In this document: positions 26,061 to 36,024 of the stretch, piece by piece | Numbering within the stretch: the first letter of the stretch is position 1 | How the letters are laid out: the number at the start of each line of letters is the position of its first letter | Origin: Oleispira antarctica RB-8 | GTDB taxonomy: Bacteria; Pseudomonadota; Gammaproteobacteria; Pseudomonadales; Oceanobacteraceae | Direction: 5' to 3' | Length of the DNA: 64,000 nucleotides | Assembly: GCA_000967895.1 (NCBI GenBank) | Contig: FO203512.1 | Location: 1,387,350-1,451,349 of the forward strand | The notes under the pieces: generated by a model | Database searches by the model: none | What the model was told of the DNA's origin: nothing | What the model saw: only the letters and a program-made list of their open reading frames with translations | Position numbers and translations under genes: made by a program

Positions 26061-26372
26061 GTGAGTAATTCTAAAGAAAAGCTGGATGTTAAGAGGTTAA
26101 GCCGCACCTTTAAGGCACTTTCAAATCCGAATCGTTTACAAATCTATTTAGAAGTTCTTGCCCATCGCCATTCTGGTATTGCTGCGCCAGAAGCAGGTTG
26201 TGGAATTGCAGATTTGATTGGTAAATTAAGTGTGGGGGCGCCAACCGTCTCTCATCATGTTAAGGAATTGGTCGATGCAGGCTTAGTGAGTGTCGAAAAA
26301 AACGGCAAGTTCGTGACTTGCCATTTAAATGAAGCAATGCAGCAACAATTAAGTGCTTTTTTTAAAGGGTAG
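26061..26372 (+). CDS. ArsR-family transcriptional regulator
   Basis: A 103-residue winged-helix repressor. RTFKALSNPNRLQIYLEVL starts the domain (19 residues, about 9-27), and GAPTVSHHVKELVDAGLV is the recognition helix, followed by the wing VEKNGKFVTCHL. The GTG at 26061 has GAGG 7-10 bases ahead, so it is preferred to the GTG at 26049. Two Cys (AGCGIAD, near 48, and TCHL, near 88) could take part in sensing but no metal motif is clear. It diverges from the SDR gene and probably controls both sides through the two palindromes. Confidence 0.9.
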   Translation: MSNSKEKLDVKRLSRTFKALSNPNRLQIYLEVLAHRHSGIAAPEAGCGIADLIGKLSVGAPTVSHHVKELVDAGLVSVEKNGKFVTCHLNEAMQQQLSAFFKG

Positions 26373-26375
26373 CGT

Positions 26376-26630
26376 TTAAACCAGTAAACATGATGATATT
26401 CGACCTAGATCTGTTTCTGTATCAGAGGTGACTTCCATCGCGATCGCGATTCCGTGATCTGATATATTTCTAAAAGCGCTAATATGAGGTTTACAATCGG
26501 CTTCTCGCCAAAAAATTGCAGCCCTGATTAACTTGGGGCTCGTGATGATTTCCTTATCGGTTACTTGGACCAAGTATGAATCGATTTTAGTTCTATTAAC
26601 GAAGGTGGTGACTTTAATGGCGAATGGCAT
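26376..26630 (-). CDS. Small hypothetical protein
   Basis: An 84-residue protein on the opposite strand, ending 3 bases after the ArsR gene. I chose the ATG at 26630 because AGGAAGCAAG lies directly before it; the longer frame to 26687 would lack such a site. The sequence has alternating hydrophobic residues (IKVTTFVN, SYLVQVTDKEIIT) and ends CLLV, with no membrane segment. I do not recognise the family. Being convergent with the regulator, it is probably independent of it. Confidence 0.55.
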   Translation of the reverse strand: MPFAIKVTTFVNRTKIDSYLVQVTDKEIITSPKLIRAAIFWREADCKPHISAFRNISDHGIAIAMEVTSDTETDLGRISSCLLV

Positions 26631-27024
26631 CTTGCTTCCTTGCAAAAGTGTGATTAGGTAACGGCTAACAGATACACCCCAAATCATATTCTATCTAACG
26701 CATCCAGCGTGAGCATTATAAAAGACTCGCTCTTATTGCTATATGCAGTAACTATCCATAGTTATAGCTATCACTAACTATCAATAAGGATGATATCTTA
26801 TCTGACTTTGGCTCGGGATTAAATACGACGAAATAACGAGTGCTGAATGTGAGATATTGGTTATTATTTAATGTGACAAGCTGTGATGGTGAAGACCATT
26901 ATGTTGATGAATGCTTGGATCGTTCAACAGTGCTTTTTAACGCACCTGTCTAATTATGGGTTGATAAAAAGTACAGGTTGATCAGAAGCAAATTCGATAG
27001 CAACACATTATATGAGAGGTCTGT
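26631..27024. other. Gap upstream of the DUF4124 gene
   Basis: About 390 bases without a convincing gene. It contains the 16-bp palindrome TAACTATCCATAGTTA (26749-26764), followed by related TAACTA/ATAGTTA words to about 26782. A 37-codon GTG frame (26840-26953) lacks a ribosome-binding site. The region probably holds the promoters of the flanking divergent genes. Confidence 0.5.
26749..26764. promoter_or_regulatory. 16-bp palindrome upstream of two divergent genes
   Basis: TAACTAT-CC-ATAGTTA is a perfect 7-bp dyad. A further partial copy, ACTAACTATC, lies at about 26773. It may bind an unknown regulator. Confidence 0.35.
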
Positions 27025-27504
27025 ATGTCTTCTAATTTGTTAGCCATAACAACTTATCTGTTGTTCTTTTTCAGTGCACAAGTTCAAGGTGAAATTTATC
27101 AGTGGGTAGACTCGCAGGGACGTGTTCAGTTTTCTGATAGACCTACCGAAGATTATGATGCTATGGGTTATACCCGTCAGTCATCAAGTCAGCAGGCGAC
27201 TGAAGCCTCTGGCTTTCGGAGTCCAGAAGATCTTGAAGCGATTGCTGAAAAATTAAAAAAAGATCGATTTAAACGTGAAAAATTGAGGAAGAAAGCGACA
27301 AGGGCGCGGGTTAAAAAGAATGAAAAACGCGAGAAGCGTCTAGCCACGGCTGAGAAGCGGAAGCTAGACTGTCAAAAAGCTCGAGATAATGAAGATCTTG
27401 CCTTTAGGCAGAGAATTAAATCACAAAGCTTAATTAAAATGCGTAAGGCTTTAGCCAATCATGTTAAAAAGAGCGAAACTCGTCGAAAAAAATGCAGTAA
27501 GTAG
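27025..27504 (+). CDS. DUF4124 domain-containing exported protein
   Basis: A 159-residue protein with a signal peptide (cleavage near VQG, residue 22). A DUF4124 domain follows directly (EIYQWVDSQGRVQFSDRP), a short envelope domain of unknown function common in gammaproteobacteria. The C-terminal two thirds is a Lys/Arg-rich predicted coiled coil (KLKKDRFKREKLRKKATR) with two Cys (near 117 and 157). It is a single gene with GAGAGG ahead of the ATG. It may bind peptidoglycan or nucleic acid, but this is a guess from charge only. Confidence 0.85.
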   Translation: MSSNLLAITTYLLFFFSAQVQGEIYQWVDSQGRVQFSDRPTEDYDAMGYTRQSSSQQATEASGFRSPEDLEAIAEKLKKDRFKREKLRKKATRARVKKNEKREKRLATAEKRKLDCQKARDNEDLAFRQRIKSQSLIKMRKALANHVKKSETRRKKCSK

Positions 27505-27545
27505 CCTAATCAAGAGCTCCAAAGTTAAGTGCAACTAGCTAAGTG

Positions 27546-29492
27546 TTAAGACTGAACATCGTATGGAATAGATAAAGACAACTGTAGCCCACCGGTCTCT
27601 GCGGTAGAGGACTCAATCGTTCCATTTAATAAATCAGTAACGATATTCTTTACTTGATACATTCCAAGTCCTAGTTTTTTGTTAATACCTCTCGCCTTAG
27701 TGAAAAAAGGTAAAAATAATTGGTCTAACTCTTTTTCAGGTAAATTCTTACCGTTATCCGAGAAGATAATATGCAATTTATTATTTGTTGCTTGTATTTT
27801 AATACTAATAATCAGGGGTGATAAATTTGTCTTGGGATAATGATCCAAACTATTGATGATGAGTTGATCAAATATAAGATTGAAAGCGCTGGGGTACGAG
27901 TTGATGGTTATCTGATTAGGAAAATCTAATATAAAGCGAATCTGATGTTTAAATAAATTTACTTTATCGAGAATTAACGGGTTTAAATCAAATCTACTTT
28001 TAGGGTGCTCCTCCGCATCTATTTTCATACTTCTGAAAATGTTAGTTAAGCTGCTCAGCGCCGAAATAGAAGACTTAATAGTACTAATTGCGATAGCTTG
28101 GTCTTCCATCCGTTCGTGAAAATCTGATGCATTCAAGGTTGAAGGTGCACAGTTTTTGAACTGGTCAGTTATGTCAGATAAATAAGAATTAGAAAGACTA
28201 ATATTACCAATCGGCGTATTCATTTCATGACAAACCCCTGTAATCAATTGCTGTAGAGCGATCATCTTTTCTTGTTTCTCATGCACAAGGGCTTGTTTGG
28301 CATGAATACGATCTAATTGTAATCTTTGAATTCGTTTACCTAATGCAAGAGATAGTAAGATAATTTCTATAAATGATCCTATTTGATAGCCATATTGAGT
28401 GAAGAAATTAGTCGGTAACACACCCAAAGTACGTAAGTTTGCAGTAATCGTTCCTGTAATAAAAACCGCCCATGCAATGGTAAATAGTCGGGCAGAGGAT
28501 TGTTTTTTACGCCAGTATTTTAAACTAAAGTAAAAGGCAGAGGAGGTAATGGTAATACTTAATAAATTTTGAATCGGAATAAAAGCTTTATAAGGAATTA
28601 TGGGAATTAAAATTAATGTTAATACGGATAATCCGAGTAGAGCATTGAAATAATTACTTATACGTTTTATGCTTTTTAAATTTAGAAAATTAACGACAAA
28701 TAAAATTGTAAAAACTTGGTTGAAGACGAACGCTATTGGCATTGCAAATTGATTAAAATCAGGAAAACGTGGCCATAAAAATTGAAAGCCAGAGCCTTCG
28801 TAGGTCATGTGGAATATGGCAAACGTAAAAATAAAACCGCTATAAAACAAGTAAGTAATCGATCGAGTCATGGAGTACACAAAAAAATTGTACAGCATCA
28901 TGGCAAGCATTAATGTGAGATAACCCCCACGGAAAAAATCATTAATAGATAGGTAATCATCGAGTGTTTGTTTATCAGTAAGGGAAATGGGAAGTTGATA
29001 AGAACCTTCAGTAATAACTTCTAGATAAACATAATTCATACCGGGTTCGAACGATACTGGAATTACATAATTAGGGTTGAAGCGTACTCTCTTGTGAAAA
29101 GGTAATCGATCACCCCAGTGTGAAATTGCGCACTGTTGTTCTCTATTTGTAATGATCTCACTGTTACAGACATAAACATTAATGTAATCAAGTGGGGGGT
29201 AGGTAATACGAAGAAACCAATCTAAATGTGTTTGCTGATTATTGATAGCTGTTTTAAACCAATAAGGGGAAGTGCTAAACCCTAAGTTGATTTTATCTGT
29301 CGCTGCGGCTTGCCATGTTGTTTGCTTACTAACCTGTTCTAACGGCATGCGATCTAAGCTTTCTTGCCAATATTCAATTGTTTGGCCCAGTTCATGGTTA
29401 CCAGGTTCATTTAAGGTGAAGCTCGAAGCATGAAGGTCTGGTACTGCAAAAAGAAGCAGTAGTGCTAATGTGTTGAATAGGCGACCTAGCAT
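27546..29492 (-). CDS. Sensor histidine kinase, 7TM-DISM type
   Basis: A 648-residue protein: signal peptide (ends near HASS), an extracellular 7TMR-DISMED2 beta domain (about 25-160), seven membrane helices (about 180-385), a short coiled coil, a HisKA-like region with H-E-M-N-T-P (about 420) and a HATPase domain with FDQLIINSLDH, SDNGKNLPEKEL and KKLGLGMYQVKNIV. It probably senses carbohydrate or another ligand at the membrane and autophosphorylates. I chose ATG 29492 with AAGGA upstream over 29546. No response regulator is adjacent, so it is an orphan kinase; the domain may also act through other partners. Confidence 0.88.
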   Translation of the reverse strand: MLGRLFNTLALLLLFAVPDLHASSFTLNEPGNHELGQTIEYWQESLDRMPLEQVSKQTTWQAAATDKINLGFSTSPYWFKTAINNQQTHLDWFLRITYPPLDYINVYVCNSEIITNREQQCAISHWGDRLPFHKRVRFNPNYVIPVSFEPGMNYVYLEVITEGSYQLPISLTDKQTLDDYLSINDFFRGGYLTLMLAMMLYNFFVYSMTRSITYLFYSGFIFTFAIFHMTYEGSGFQFLWPRFPDFNQFAMPIAFVFNQVFTILFVVNFLNLKSIKRISNYFNALLGLSVLTLILIPIIPYKAFIPIQNLLSITITSSAFYFSLKYWRKKQSSARLFTIAWAVFITGTITANLRTLGVLPTNFFTQYGYQIGSFIEIILLSLALGKRIQRLQLDRIHAKQALVHEKQEKMIALQQLITGVCHEMNTPIGNISLSNSYLSDITDQFKNCAPSTLNASDFHERMEDQAIAISTIKSSISALSSLTNIFRSMKIDAEEHPKSRFDLNPLILDKVNLFKHQIRFILDFPNQITINSYPSAFNLIFDQLIINSLDHYPKTNLSPLIISIKIQATNNKLHIIFSDNGKNLPEKELDQLFLPFFTKARGINKKLGLGMYQVKNIVTDLLNGTIESSTAETGGLQLSLSIPYDVQS

Positions 29493-29723
29493 GGCAATCC
29501 TTTGCGTATATATAATTACCGTTAACTGTAACAGCATGAATGGCATTTCTCCATGGAATTTGACCTTTCATGCCCTTCAAATGTCTACGGTTAAACGCTA
29601 TTTATGGGCCTCTGTTGATACCGTTATCCCTGAAAATGCTCAATCACATTAAAGCAATACTAGCCTTGGGCTTCCGCATTGATTAATCTAGGTGATTCGA
29701 ATTTAACTGGCATTAATATTTGT

Positions 29724-31256
29724 ATGTTTTTTGAACAGGAAAGGGGGCAGTTTTTCCGCCCTTTAACGAGTAAATACCGCGCTCAGGTCTTGGAATGCCT
29801 AAAAGAACTGTATCAACGCTTATACAGCAGTAGTAGTGCTGACTACGGTCAGGCTTTGCAGCGGGATATCGTCATTGAAATTTTTCAAGAAGCTTTAGTT
29901 CGAGCTCCTATTTTAGCGGATGGAGATGATGCCGATGACTTAATTAAGGTATCTGTTAAAGACGGGCAGAAAGACAGCGCTAAAGATAGTCGATTTCGTA
30001 ATAGCCGGGAACAAGCCGGTTGGGTGTTGAATCAACTCATTGAGTTTGGTTGGATGGAAAAACAGGTTGATGAAGCGACCTTGCAAAGCACTTTTGCTTT
30101 TAGCCGTTATGGCCGTCAATTTGTAGACCCGTTTATTTCAGAAAGTCGTGCTTCAGCGCGTACCCGTCATCGAAATACCCGAAATACTCGAAATTCTTTG
30201 GAAGCTTTTTTGGAACGCGGAGAAGTCTACGATTTGCTGGATGCTTTTGAATACTCCGAGCGAATTATCAGTGATTTTACCGATGTTATTTCCGAGCTAG
30301 AAGAGCGCAAGCGAGACTTGGTGCGTGAGATGGAAGATCAAATGCTGGTACAGCGCGCCAGTGAAGAATTTTTCGACTTTATGGAGAAGCGCTTTCAGCC
30401 TGATTTAGCGGTACGACTGTCAGCGGATAACGTTGAAAAACATCGTGATCGAATCAATGAATTATTGGACCAAGTCCGTAATAAGAATAAAGCGTACAAA
30501 GCGAAAGCCGAAGCCCGTTTGCGTGATTTATTACCCGAACTCATACAGCCAGGCGCTTCCGTTTTATGGACCATACTGGATGGAATAGAACAGCGCATTC
30601 GTAATGCCAGTGAAGTCATGCTGCCTGCTCTGCGTAAAGCATTACAAGGTTTTACTAAGCGCGCGGATATTATTATTCGCCAAATGAGTTATCTCGCATC
30701 ACAGCAGCATAATGATGTACTCAGTGTATGCAAACGACTGGCTGAATTAGACCCCAAAGATCAGAATAAGCAGCTAATGGCCGCAGGTCGGTTAATGAGT
30801 GTTCCCGAGGTAGCCTTAGTTGATCCTGCCCAAGTACGCCTAGCCCCTCCGCGTAAGCGTCGTATTATTGAAGCTGATTTGGATGAAGGTAATGAAGCCT
30901 TTGACATGGATGCACGTAAAGATATTTATGTGCAGCAAGTACTTGATCAGGCCTTTTTCATTAATAACAATGCTTTGCGCAGCTATATGCAGAAACACTT
31001 GTTGGCAGGAAAAGTTATTTCAACTAAAGACCTACCCATCGAGAGCGCAAAAGACTTCTTAGCAGTTGCCAATGCGATTGGCTTAGCATCAACGAGCAGT
31101 TTGTCATCAGATTTTGAATTTGTTATGACGTATAAAAATACCGAGCGAGATGATGTAGAAAGTGTTGCGAACGGACCACACTACTTCAGCCAAAAAGACC
31201 ACTTTACCGTGGAACTTATTAACAGCGACCCTAGTAAGCAAGCTGGCGCTCAATAG
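29724..31256 (+). CDS. jetA: JetA/MksF-family condensin subunit (kleisin-like)
   Basis: About 510 residues. The N-terminus [20 protein letters not shown] and the coiled-coil/helical middle (residues about 170-320) match the JetA (MksF) family, the kleisin of the Wadjet/MksBEF condensins. It bridges the JetC heads and recruits JetB. A longer start at TTG 29679 is possible; no site has a strong ribosome-binding sequence. It ends 14 bases before jetB. Length is in the range I recall for JetA (about 480-510). It acts on DNA by loop extrusion with JetC. Confidence 0.85.
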   Translation: MFFEQERGQFFRPLTSKYRAQVLECLKELYQRLYSSSSADYGQALQRDIVIEIFQEALVRAPILADGDDADDLIKVSVKDGQKDSAKDSRFRNSREQAGWVLNQLIEFGWMEKQVDEATLQSTFAFSRYGRQFVDPFISESRASARTRHRNTRNTRNSLEAFLERGEVYDLLDAFEYSERIISDFTDVISELEERKRDLVREMEDQMLVQRASEEFFDFMEKRFQPDLAVRLSADNVEKHRDRINELLDQVRNKNKAYKAKAEARLRDLLPELIQPGASVLWTILDGIEQRIRNASEVMLPALRKALQGFTKRADIIIRQMSYLASQQHNDVLSVCKRLAELDPKDQNKQLMAAGRLMSVPEVALVDPAQVRLAPPRKRRIIEADLDEGNEAFDMDARKDIYVQQVLDQAFFINNNALRSYMQKHLLAGKVISTKDLPIESAKDFLAVANAIGLASTSSLSSDFEFVMTYKNTERDDVESVANGPHYFSQKDHFTVELINSDPSKQAGAQ

Positions 31257-31270
31257 TAGAGAGAAGAAAA

Positions 31271-32179
31271 ATGTTGCATTTTATTGAGCAAAAATTAGAG
31301 AAACAAGGGCTAGACCGTCGTGAGCTGTCTGAATTATTAATTCGATTATTGGATTATGGGGTGATCTGCCGTGACGAGAGTCAGGTTGAGCAGCAGCTGT
31401 ATGATCGTTATTTACGCTTAGAAGAAATAATTGCCGATTATCTTGAATTAATTGGAGTACGAGTTCAGCACGATAAACGTTTTCAGTTTATTCGACTATA
31501 CCCACCCGGCGCACAAATTCCTGGCGTTCAGGATGAGCCGAATGCAATTCAAAGCCCAGGCTTGCGCATGCGTTTAAATCAAAATGAAGTTGCCTTGATT
31601 TTGGTATTGCGCGCGCAATACGACAAAGCCTTGCGTGAAGGTCAGGTGGATGAGCAAGGCTGTGTGATGGTCTCACTTGAATCACTCAGTATTGCGATTA
31701 AAAATTTATTAAAACGTACTCTGCCAGACAATATGACCGAGCGTAAACAACTTTTTCGACGCTTAAAACAATTACGTTTGATCCAGATAGCGAACGAAGA
31801 TCGCTTAGATGATGGCGATATGTGGATGCGTATTCGTCCGATGATCATGAGTTACGTAAGCGAACAAGTATTGGCCGACTTAATTGAAAATGAGCAAGCC
31901 TCGGTTGATATGGCTGATGAAGAAAGTGCTGAGGCAGAAAGCTCGGATGAAGCAAGTACGGATGACGAAACGACTGAGATAAAAAGCTCTGATGATGAAA
32001 GCTCCCATGCAGAAAACTCAGAGATAGAAGACTCAGAGATAGAAGACTCAGAGATAGAAAATGTAGACATAACAGAAGAAGCACAAGCTGAAGATAAAGA
32101 AGTCGCTGAAAAAGCGGTGGCTGATAATCAGACTAAAGCAGAGCCGAAAAGTAAGACAACCAGCTTGTTTGCGGAATAA
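31271..32179 (+). CDS. jetB: JetB/MksE-family condensin subunit with acidic tail
   Basis: A 302-residue protein. Residues 1-205 form the DUF4194-type tandem winged-helix (KITE) subunit, with [10 protein letters not shown] and IPGVQDEPN visible. Residues 210-302 are a long, disordered, Glu/Asp/Ser-rich tail that contains three tandem 5-residue units SEIE[DN]. Typical JetB proteins are near 200 residues, so this tail is an addition. GAGAGAAG precedes the ATG. It lies between jetA and jetC in the same operon; the stop is 10 bases before the jetC start. Confidence 0.85.
   Translation: MLHFIEQKLEKQGLDRRELSELLIRLLDYGVICRDESQVEQQLYDRYLRLEEIIADYLELIGVRVQHDKRFQFIRLYPPGAQIPGVQDEPNAIQSPGLRMRLNQNEVALILVLRAQYDKALREGQVDEQGCVMVSLESLSIAIKNLLKRTLPDNMTERKQLFRRLKQLRLIQIANEDRLDDGDMWMRIRPMIMSYVSEQVLADLIENEQASVDMADEESAEAESSDEASTDDETTEIKSSDDESSHAENSEIEDSEIEDSEIENVDITEEAQAEDKEVAEKAVADNQTKAEPKSKTTSLFAE
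32016..32060 (+). repeat. Three tandem 15-bp repeats within jetB
   Basis: The unit ACTCAGAGATAGAAG occurs three times in a row (the last with one mismatch) and codes for [15 protein letters not shown] in the acidic tail. Such repeats can change copy number by slippage. Confidence 0.8.
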
Positions 32180-32189
32180 GGAATAACGT

Positions 32190-35100
32190 GTGTTTTTAAA
32201 GAAATTTGTATACGTAAACTGGGGTAATATCCCAGCGCTAGAATTTGATTTTGGTCCGATCAATTTACTATCCGGTGGTAACGGCTCAGGCAAAACAACC
32301 GCAGCGGATGCCATCCAAACTGTTATGACCGCGGCTCACGATACGTTATTCCATTACAATCCAGGTCAAGATGAAGCGACACAGCGTGGGCGCGGTAAAA
32401 ACGTACGAACGTTAGCTTCGTATGTTCTAGGTTGTGATGACGGTAGCTATGCTCGTCCAAATGGTGCCGTCGGATATTTAGCCGCCATATTTCATCCCAC
32501 TGAAGGTGAGTCTGGAGAGGCATTTACGGCCGTACTCGGCATCAGTGCCTCGATGGAAAAATCGGGCAACCAAACCACTGCGCGCCAAAATGATTTACAG
32601 TTTTATATTGTCGCGGGTGAACAGCTAACGCTGTCCGATTTTTTGCAGGAAGATGGCGAAGGCAAGCGTCAGGTTATTGCTTTAGATAAAATTAACAATC
32701 ATCTTAAAAGTCGCATGGACGCTAATAATATCGAAAAGTACGATACTAAAAAGCAATACCTACGTCGTTTATACGGTGCCTTACGTGGTCGACACGATGC
32801 GGTGTCTGAGCGCGAAGCAATGAACGCTGCTCGTACTTTCTCTCGTTTTATGGCGTATAAACCAGTTAAAAGTATTAATGGTTTTGTGGCGAATGAAATT
32901 CTAGAAAAGAAAGACCTCGGCGATGCGATTCGTTCGGTTTCAGATTTAATGAAAACCATTTATTCCATGGAATCTGATGCCAAGCGTCTGCAAGAAACGA
33001 TCAATGTTTTAAGTTCTACCAAGCAAACGGCAAAAACTTACATCGACCAGTGGATAGATTATAACGTTCTTGAATATACCGCCGCTAAAAGTCGTTTTTT
33101 AAATGACCAGCAGATTTATTTAAAAGCGAAAGAAAAACAGCAACATTTGCGCGATGATTTATCGACCGCAGAACAAGATCGCGAACAGTCCCAAGACCGA
33201 CGTAGCCAGTTACGCGAACAACTTATTGCCATGGAAGCACAGCGTTTAGGCATTGATGCGTTGCAAGATAAAGATCAATGCGAACAAAAAGTTGAAAGTG
33301 GCAAACAGCAGCTGCAGCAGCAAGCGATGTTGTTATTAGAGCAAGATAAAGCATCACAGTTTTCGTTACAGGCCACTGAATCTCTATATAAGTCATTACA
33401 GAAATCAACCATTTCAGTTGATTTACCGTCATTAGGCCAGCGCAAACTGATTGATATGGCGAAAAATGTCGCCGCTATTGCGACCGACGGTGCTGTCGAT
33501 TTTCCGACCCTGCTGGGTAAGGATTGGGTTGATCTAAGTCCGTTAGAAGCCCACTTAGAAACCGCACAGCAAAACCAACAGTTAATGAATCAGTGGCGTG
33601 AACGTTGGTTTAGTGGTGAGTTAGAGAGCTCCGGCATTCCATTGCGCGATCAGTTGGCGAAGCTGGTGGATCGCCGTGAACAAAAAGTGCAACAAGTTCA
33701 GCGTCAAATCGCACAAAAGCAAAATGATATTGATAGCTTAGAAGCACGGGAACTTAACTATCCACACTTCGTGCGCATTGCATTGGAAACTATTCGTCGT
33801 GAATGCCCACAAGCAGAGCCATGTGTGTTAGCAGATTACGTTGAAATTACTGACTCTGATTGGCAAAACGCGATTGAGGGCTACATTGGCGGTGCGCGTT
33901 TCAGTATCATTGTTGAATCAGAATACGAAGCTGAAGCTGCTCGAATAGTACGCTCTATTCAAGGTGGCAGCCGCGCCCGAGTTGTGCAGGGTAGTAAGGC
34001 GAAAAAAGATTGCGATCGCATGAAGTTATCGGATAACTCCATCATAAATATTATGTCGTTTGAACACGCGACCGCGCGTCATTATTTACAAGCGAGTTAC
34101 GGTTCGGTTGAGCAAGTACGTGACGTGACAGCGTTGCGTCAAACCCGTCGTGGTGTAACAAAAGAAGGGCTGGGTAGTGGTGCTTATTCTATCTACCGCT
34201 GTGATTTAAATGATGCTGAGCTAGTTTTTGGTCAAGGTGCGCGTGAGCGTGCATTGGCCGCGAAACAATCTGAACTAGGCAGTTTGATTGATCACGCGAA
34301 TGATGCCCAAATTAATGCGAAGCAAGCACAAGATATCTTGTTTGCAGTGAATAGCTTGCGCCATGTGGTTTTTGCTAGTTCGATTAAAGATATGCTGGAA
34401 ACGCATTACCAAATTCAGCAAGCGGAAGCGGCGCTTGCGAAAGTTGATCTTTCTGATTTCTCTGCGCTTGAAGAAGAATTTTCGGTCTTAAAGAAAAAAG
34501 GCGATGAGCTGGATCAGCAAATTCAATTATTGGATGGATCGACAGGGCGTATAGAGCAGCAGCTTAAAGACAGCGAGCGTCTGTGTAAGAAATTAAGCGA
34601 CCAGCAAGAAGAAACGTCTTATGTCGCTGATGGTAAAGAAGATAATTTGCGTAAAATTGTCAGTGTTTGGCCGGAGTTTGATGCCGAAGCACGATTGAAA
34701 GAGGCTGATGAAGAAGCGGCTAATAGCCCAGCGGACTCGATTGAAAATCATCGCAAGTCCGTGTACAGCGAAATGAACGCCAAGGTTCATGAAATAGAAC
34801 GCAACATTGCCGATCATAACCAAACTTGCCAAACCATTGATGCCATTGTTTACGATCCCAATTATCGTGAAGAACATGGTGTACCCTTCTTTAAAGATGT
34901 TTGCGGCTTGCAGCGAGAAGTTGATCGTGTGCACAACCGCTTACGCAACAATATATTAGTAGAGAAGCAAGATAAGTTAACGGGCTTGAAAGACAGTTTC
35001 AATAACGCTTTCGTGACCAATCTTTGCCACTCAATTTATCAGTCGATTAATGACGGTAAACGCGTTTTAGAAGAACTAAATAAAGAACTGGCGCATCATA

Positions 35101-35831
35101 AATTTGGTGCTGATAAAGAATGTTATTGGTTTGACTGGGAATGGGTACCGGAATATAAAGAATACTTCCAGTTTTTTGACGAAGTAATTAAATCCCCAAG
35201 TTTGGGTGATGGTGCTACGTTATTTGATGCTGGCTTGACTAAAAATTCTCAGCGAGTTCGTGATCAATTAATGGCCATGCTATTAGATGAAGACGAAGTA
35301 AAAGCGATGCGTGAATTGGAGCGTATTTCTGATTATCGTAATTATCGTGCGTATGAAATTTATAAGCAGCCGTTGAATAAAGATCCTATTGCACTCAGCC
35401 AATACGGTACTGGTTCGGGCGGTCAGTTAGAGACTCCAGCGTATATTATTCGCAGTGCGGCGATTACTTCAGCGTTCCGTTTTAATGAAGGCGATACACA
35501 CTTACGTACGGTATTAGTCGATGAAGCTTTCTCTAAAATGGATGAAACCCGTTCGAAAGAGGTGATTAACTATTTAACCGAAGCGCTCGGCTTACAGTTG
35601 TCGTTTATTATGCCGACCAGTAAAGCGGGACCGTTTATGGATCTGATTTCAAACCAGTTTGTTTTCAGTAAAGTACCGCTTGCCAATGGTGTAAAAAAAG
35701 GAGAGCTGCAGACGAAAGTATTGGTTGATCGTCAAGAGTGTAATCAAGACCGAATTAAAGAGTTGTGGGCTAATCATAGGCAGTCGATTCGCCATCAGGC
35801 AGGGCTCGACTTTATGGAAGAATTTTCCTAA
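32190..35831 (+). CDS. jetC: JetC/MksB SMC-like ATPase
   Basis: A 1213-residue SMC-type ATPase. The Walker A motif is GGNGSGKT at residues 29-36. A coiled-coil arm leads to a hinge-like domain (about 540-620, with VLADYVEITDSDWQNAIEGY), then a returning coiled coil. The C-terminal head has the signature SGGQLETPAYI (about 1077) and Walker B VLVDEAFSKMDETR (about 1108-1121). GTG start with AAGGA. It is the motor of the Wadjet/Mks condensin, which extrudes DNA loops and compacts or targets plasmids. The operon stops here with a terminator; no jetD (Toprim nuclease subunit) follows. Confidence 0.92.
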   Translation: MFLKKFVYVNWGNIPALEFDFGPINLLSGGNGSGKTTAADAIQTVMTAAHDTLFHYNPGQDEATQRGRGKNVRTLASYVLGCDDGSYARPNGAVGYLAAIFHPTEGESGEAFTAVLGISASMEKSGNQTTARQNDLQFYIVAGEQLTLSDFLQEDGEGKRQVIALDKINNHLKSRMDANNIEKYDTKKQYLRRLYGALRGRHDAVSEREAMNAARTFSRFMAYKPVKSINGFVANEILEKKDLGDAIRSVSDLMKTIYSMESDAKRLQETINVLSSTKQTAKTYIDQWIDYNVLEYTAAKSRFLNDQQIYLKAKEKQQHLRDDLSTAEQDREQSQDRRSQLREQLIAMEAQRLGIDALQDKDQCEQKVESGKQQLQQQAMLLLEQDKASQFSLQATESLYKSLQKSTISVDLPSLGQRKLIDMAKNVAAIATDGAVDFPTLLGKDWVDLSPLEAHLETAQQNQQLMNQWRERWFSGELESSGIPLRDQLAKLVDRREQKVQQVQRQIAQKQNDIDSLEARELNYPHFVRIALETIRRECPQAEPCVLADYVEITDSDWQNAIEGYIGGARFSIIVESEYEAEAARIVRSIQGGSRARVVQGSKAKKDCDRMKLSDNSIINIMSFEHATARHYLQASYGSVEQVRDVTALRQTRRGVTKEGLGSGAYSIYRCDLNDAELVFGQGARERALAAKQSELGSLIDHANDAQINAKQAQDILFAVNSLRHVVFASSIKDMLETHYQIQQAEAALAKVDLSDFSALEEEFSVLKKKGDELDQQIQLLDGSTGRIEQQLKDSERLCKKLSDQQEETSYVADGKEDNLRKIVSVWPEFDAEARLKEADEEAANSPADSIENHRKSVYSEMNAKVHEIERNIADHNQTCQTIDAIVYDPNYREEHGVPFFKDVCGLQREVDRVHNRLRNNILVEKQDKLTGLKDSFNNAFVTNLCHSIYQSINDGKRVLEELNKELAHHKFGADKECYWFDWEWVPEYKEYFQFFDEVIKSPSLGDGATLFDAGLTKNSQRVRDQLMAMLLDEDEVKAMRELERISDYRNYRAYEIYKQPLNKDPIALSQYGTGSGGQLETPAYIIRSAAITSAFRFNEGDTHLRTVLVDEAFSKMDETRSKEVINYLTEALGLQLSFIMPTSKAGPFMDLISNQFVFSKVPLANGVKKGELQTKVLVDRQECNQDRIKELWANHRQSIRHQAGLDFMEEFS

Positions 35832-35860
35832 CGGTTTCTTAACTGAAATGTTCGATTCAA

Positions 35861-35886
35861 GAAACCCAGCTCATGCTGGGTTTTTT
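35861..35886 (+). terminator. Rho-independent terminator of the jetABC operon
   Basis: AACCCAGC (35863-35870) pairs with GCTGGGTT over a TCAT loop, followed by a T-run. It closes the jetABC transcript and separates it from the DUF3422 gene. Confidence 0.9.
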
Positions 35887-36024
35887 ATGGATGCAGCATA
35901 ATGAGTTATGAATGATAGAAGTCGCTGATGTAAATAAAAATAGCGATGACGAAGACGAATGAAAATTCAATATTTCATCACAAGTGTGTAAAATGTGCTT
36001 CCCCTTTGTAAGGAACGGTTGTGA

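Noticed and set aside
26840-26953. A 37-codon open frame starting GTG before the DUF4124 gene.
   Set aside because: No ribosome-binding site, no recognisable domain, and the length is within chance for an AT-rich region.
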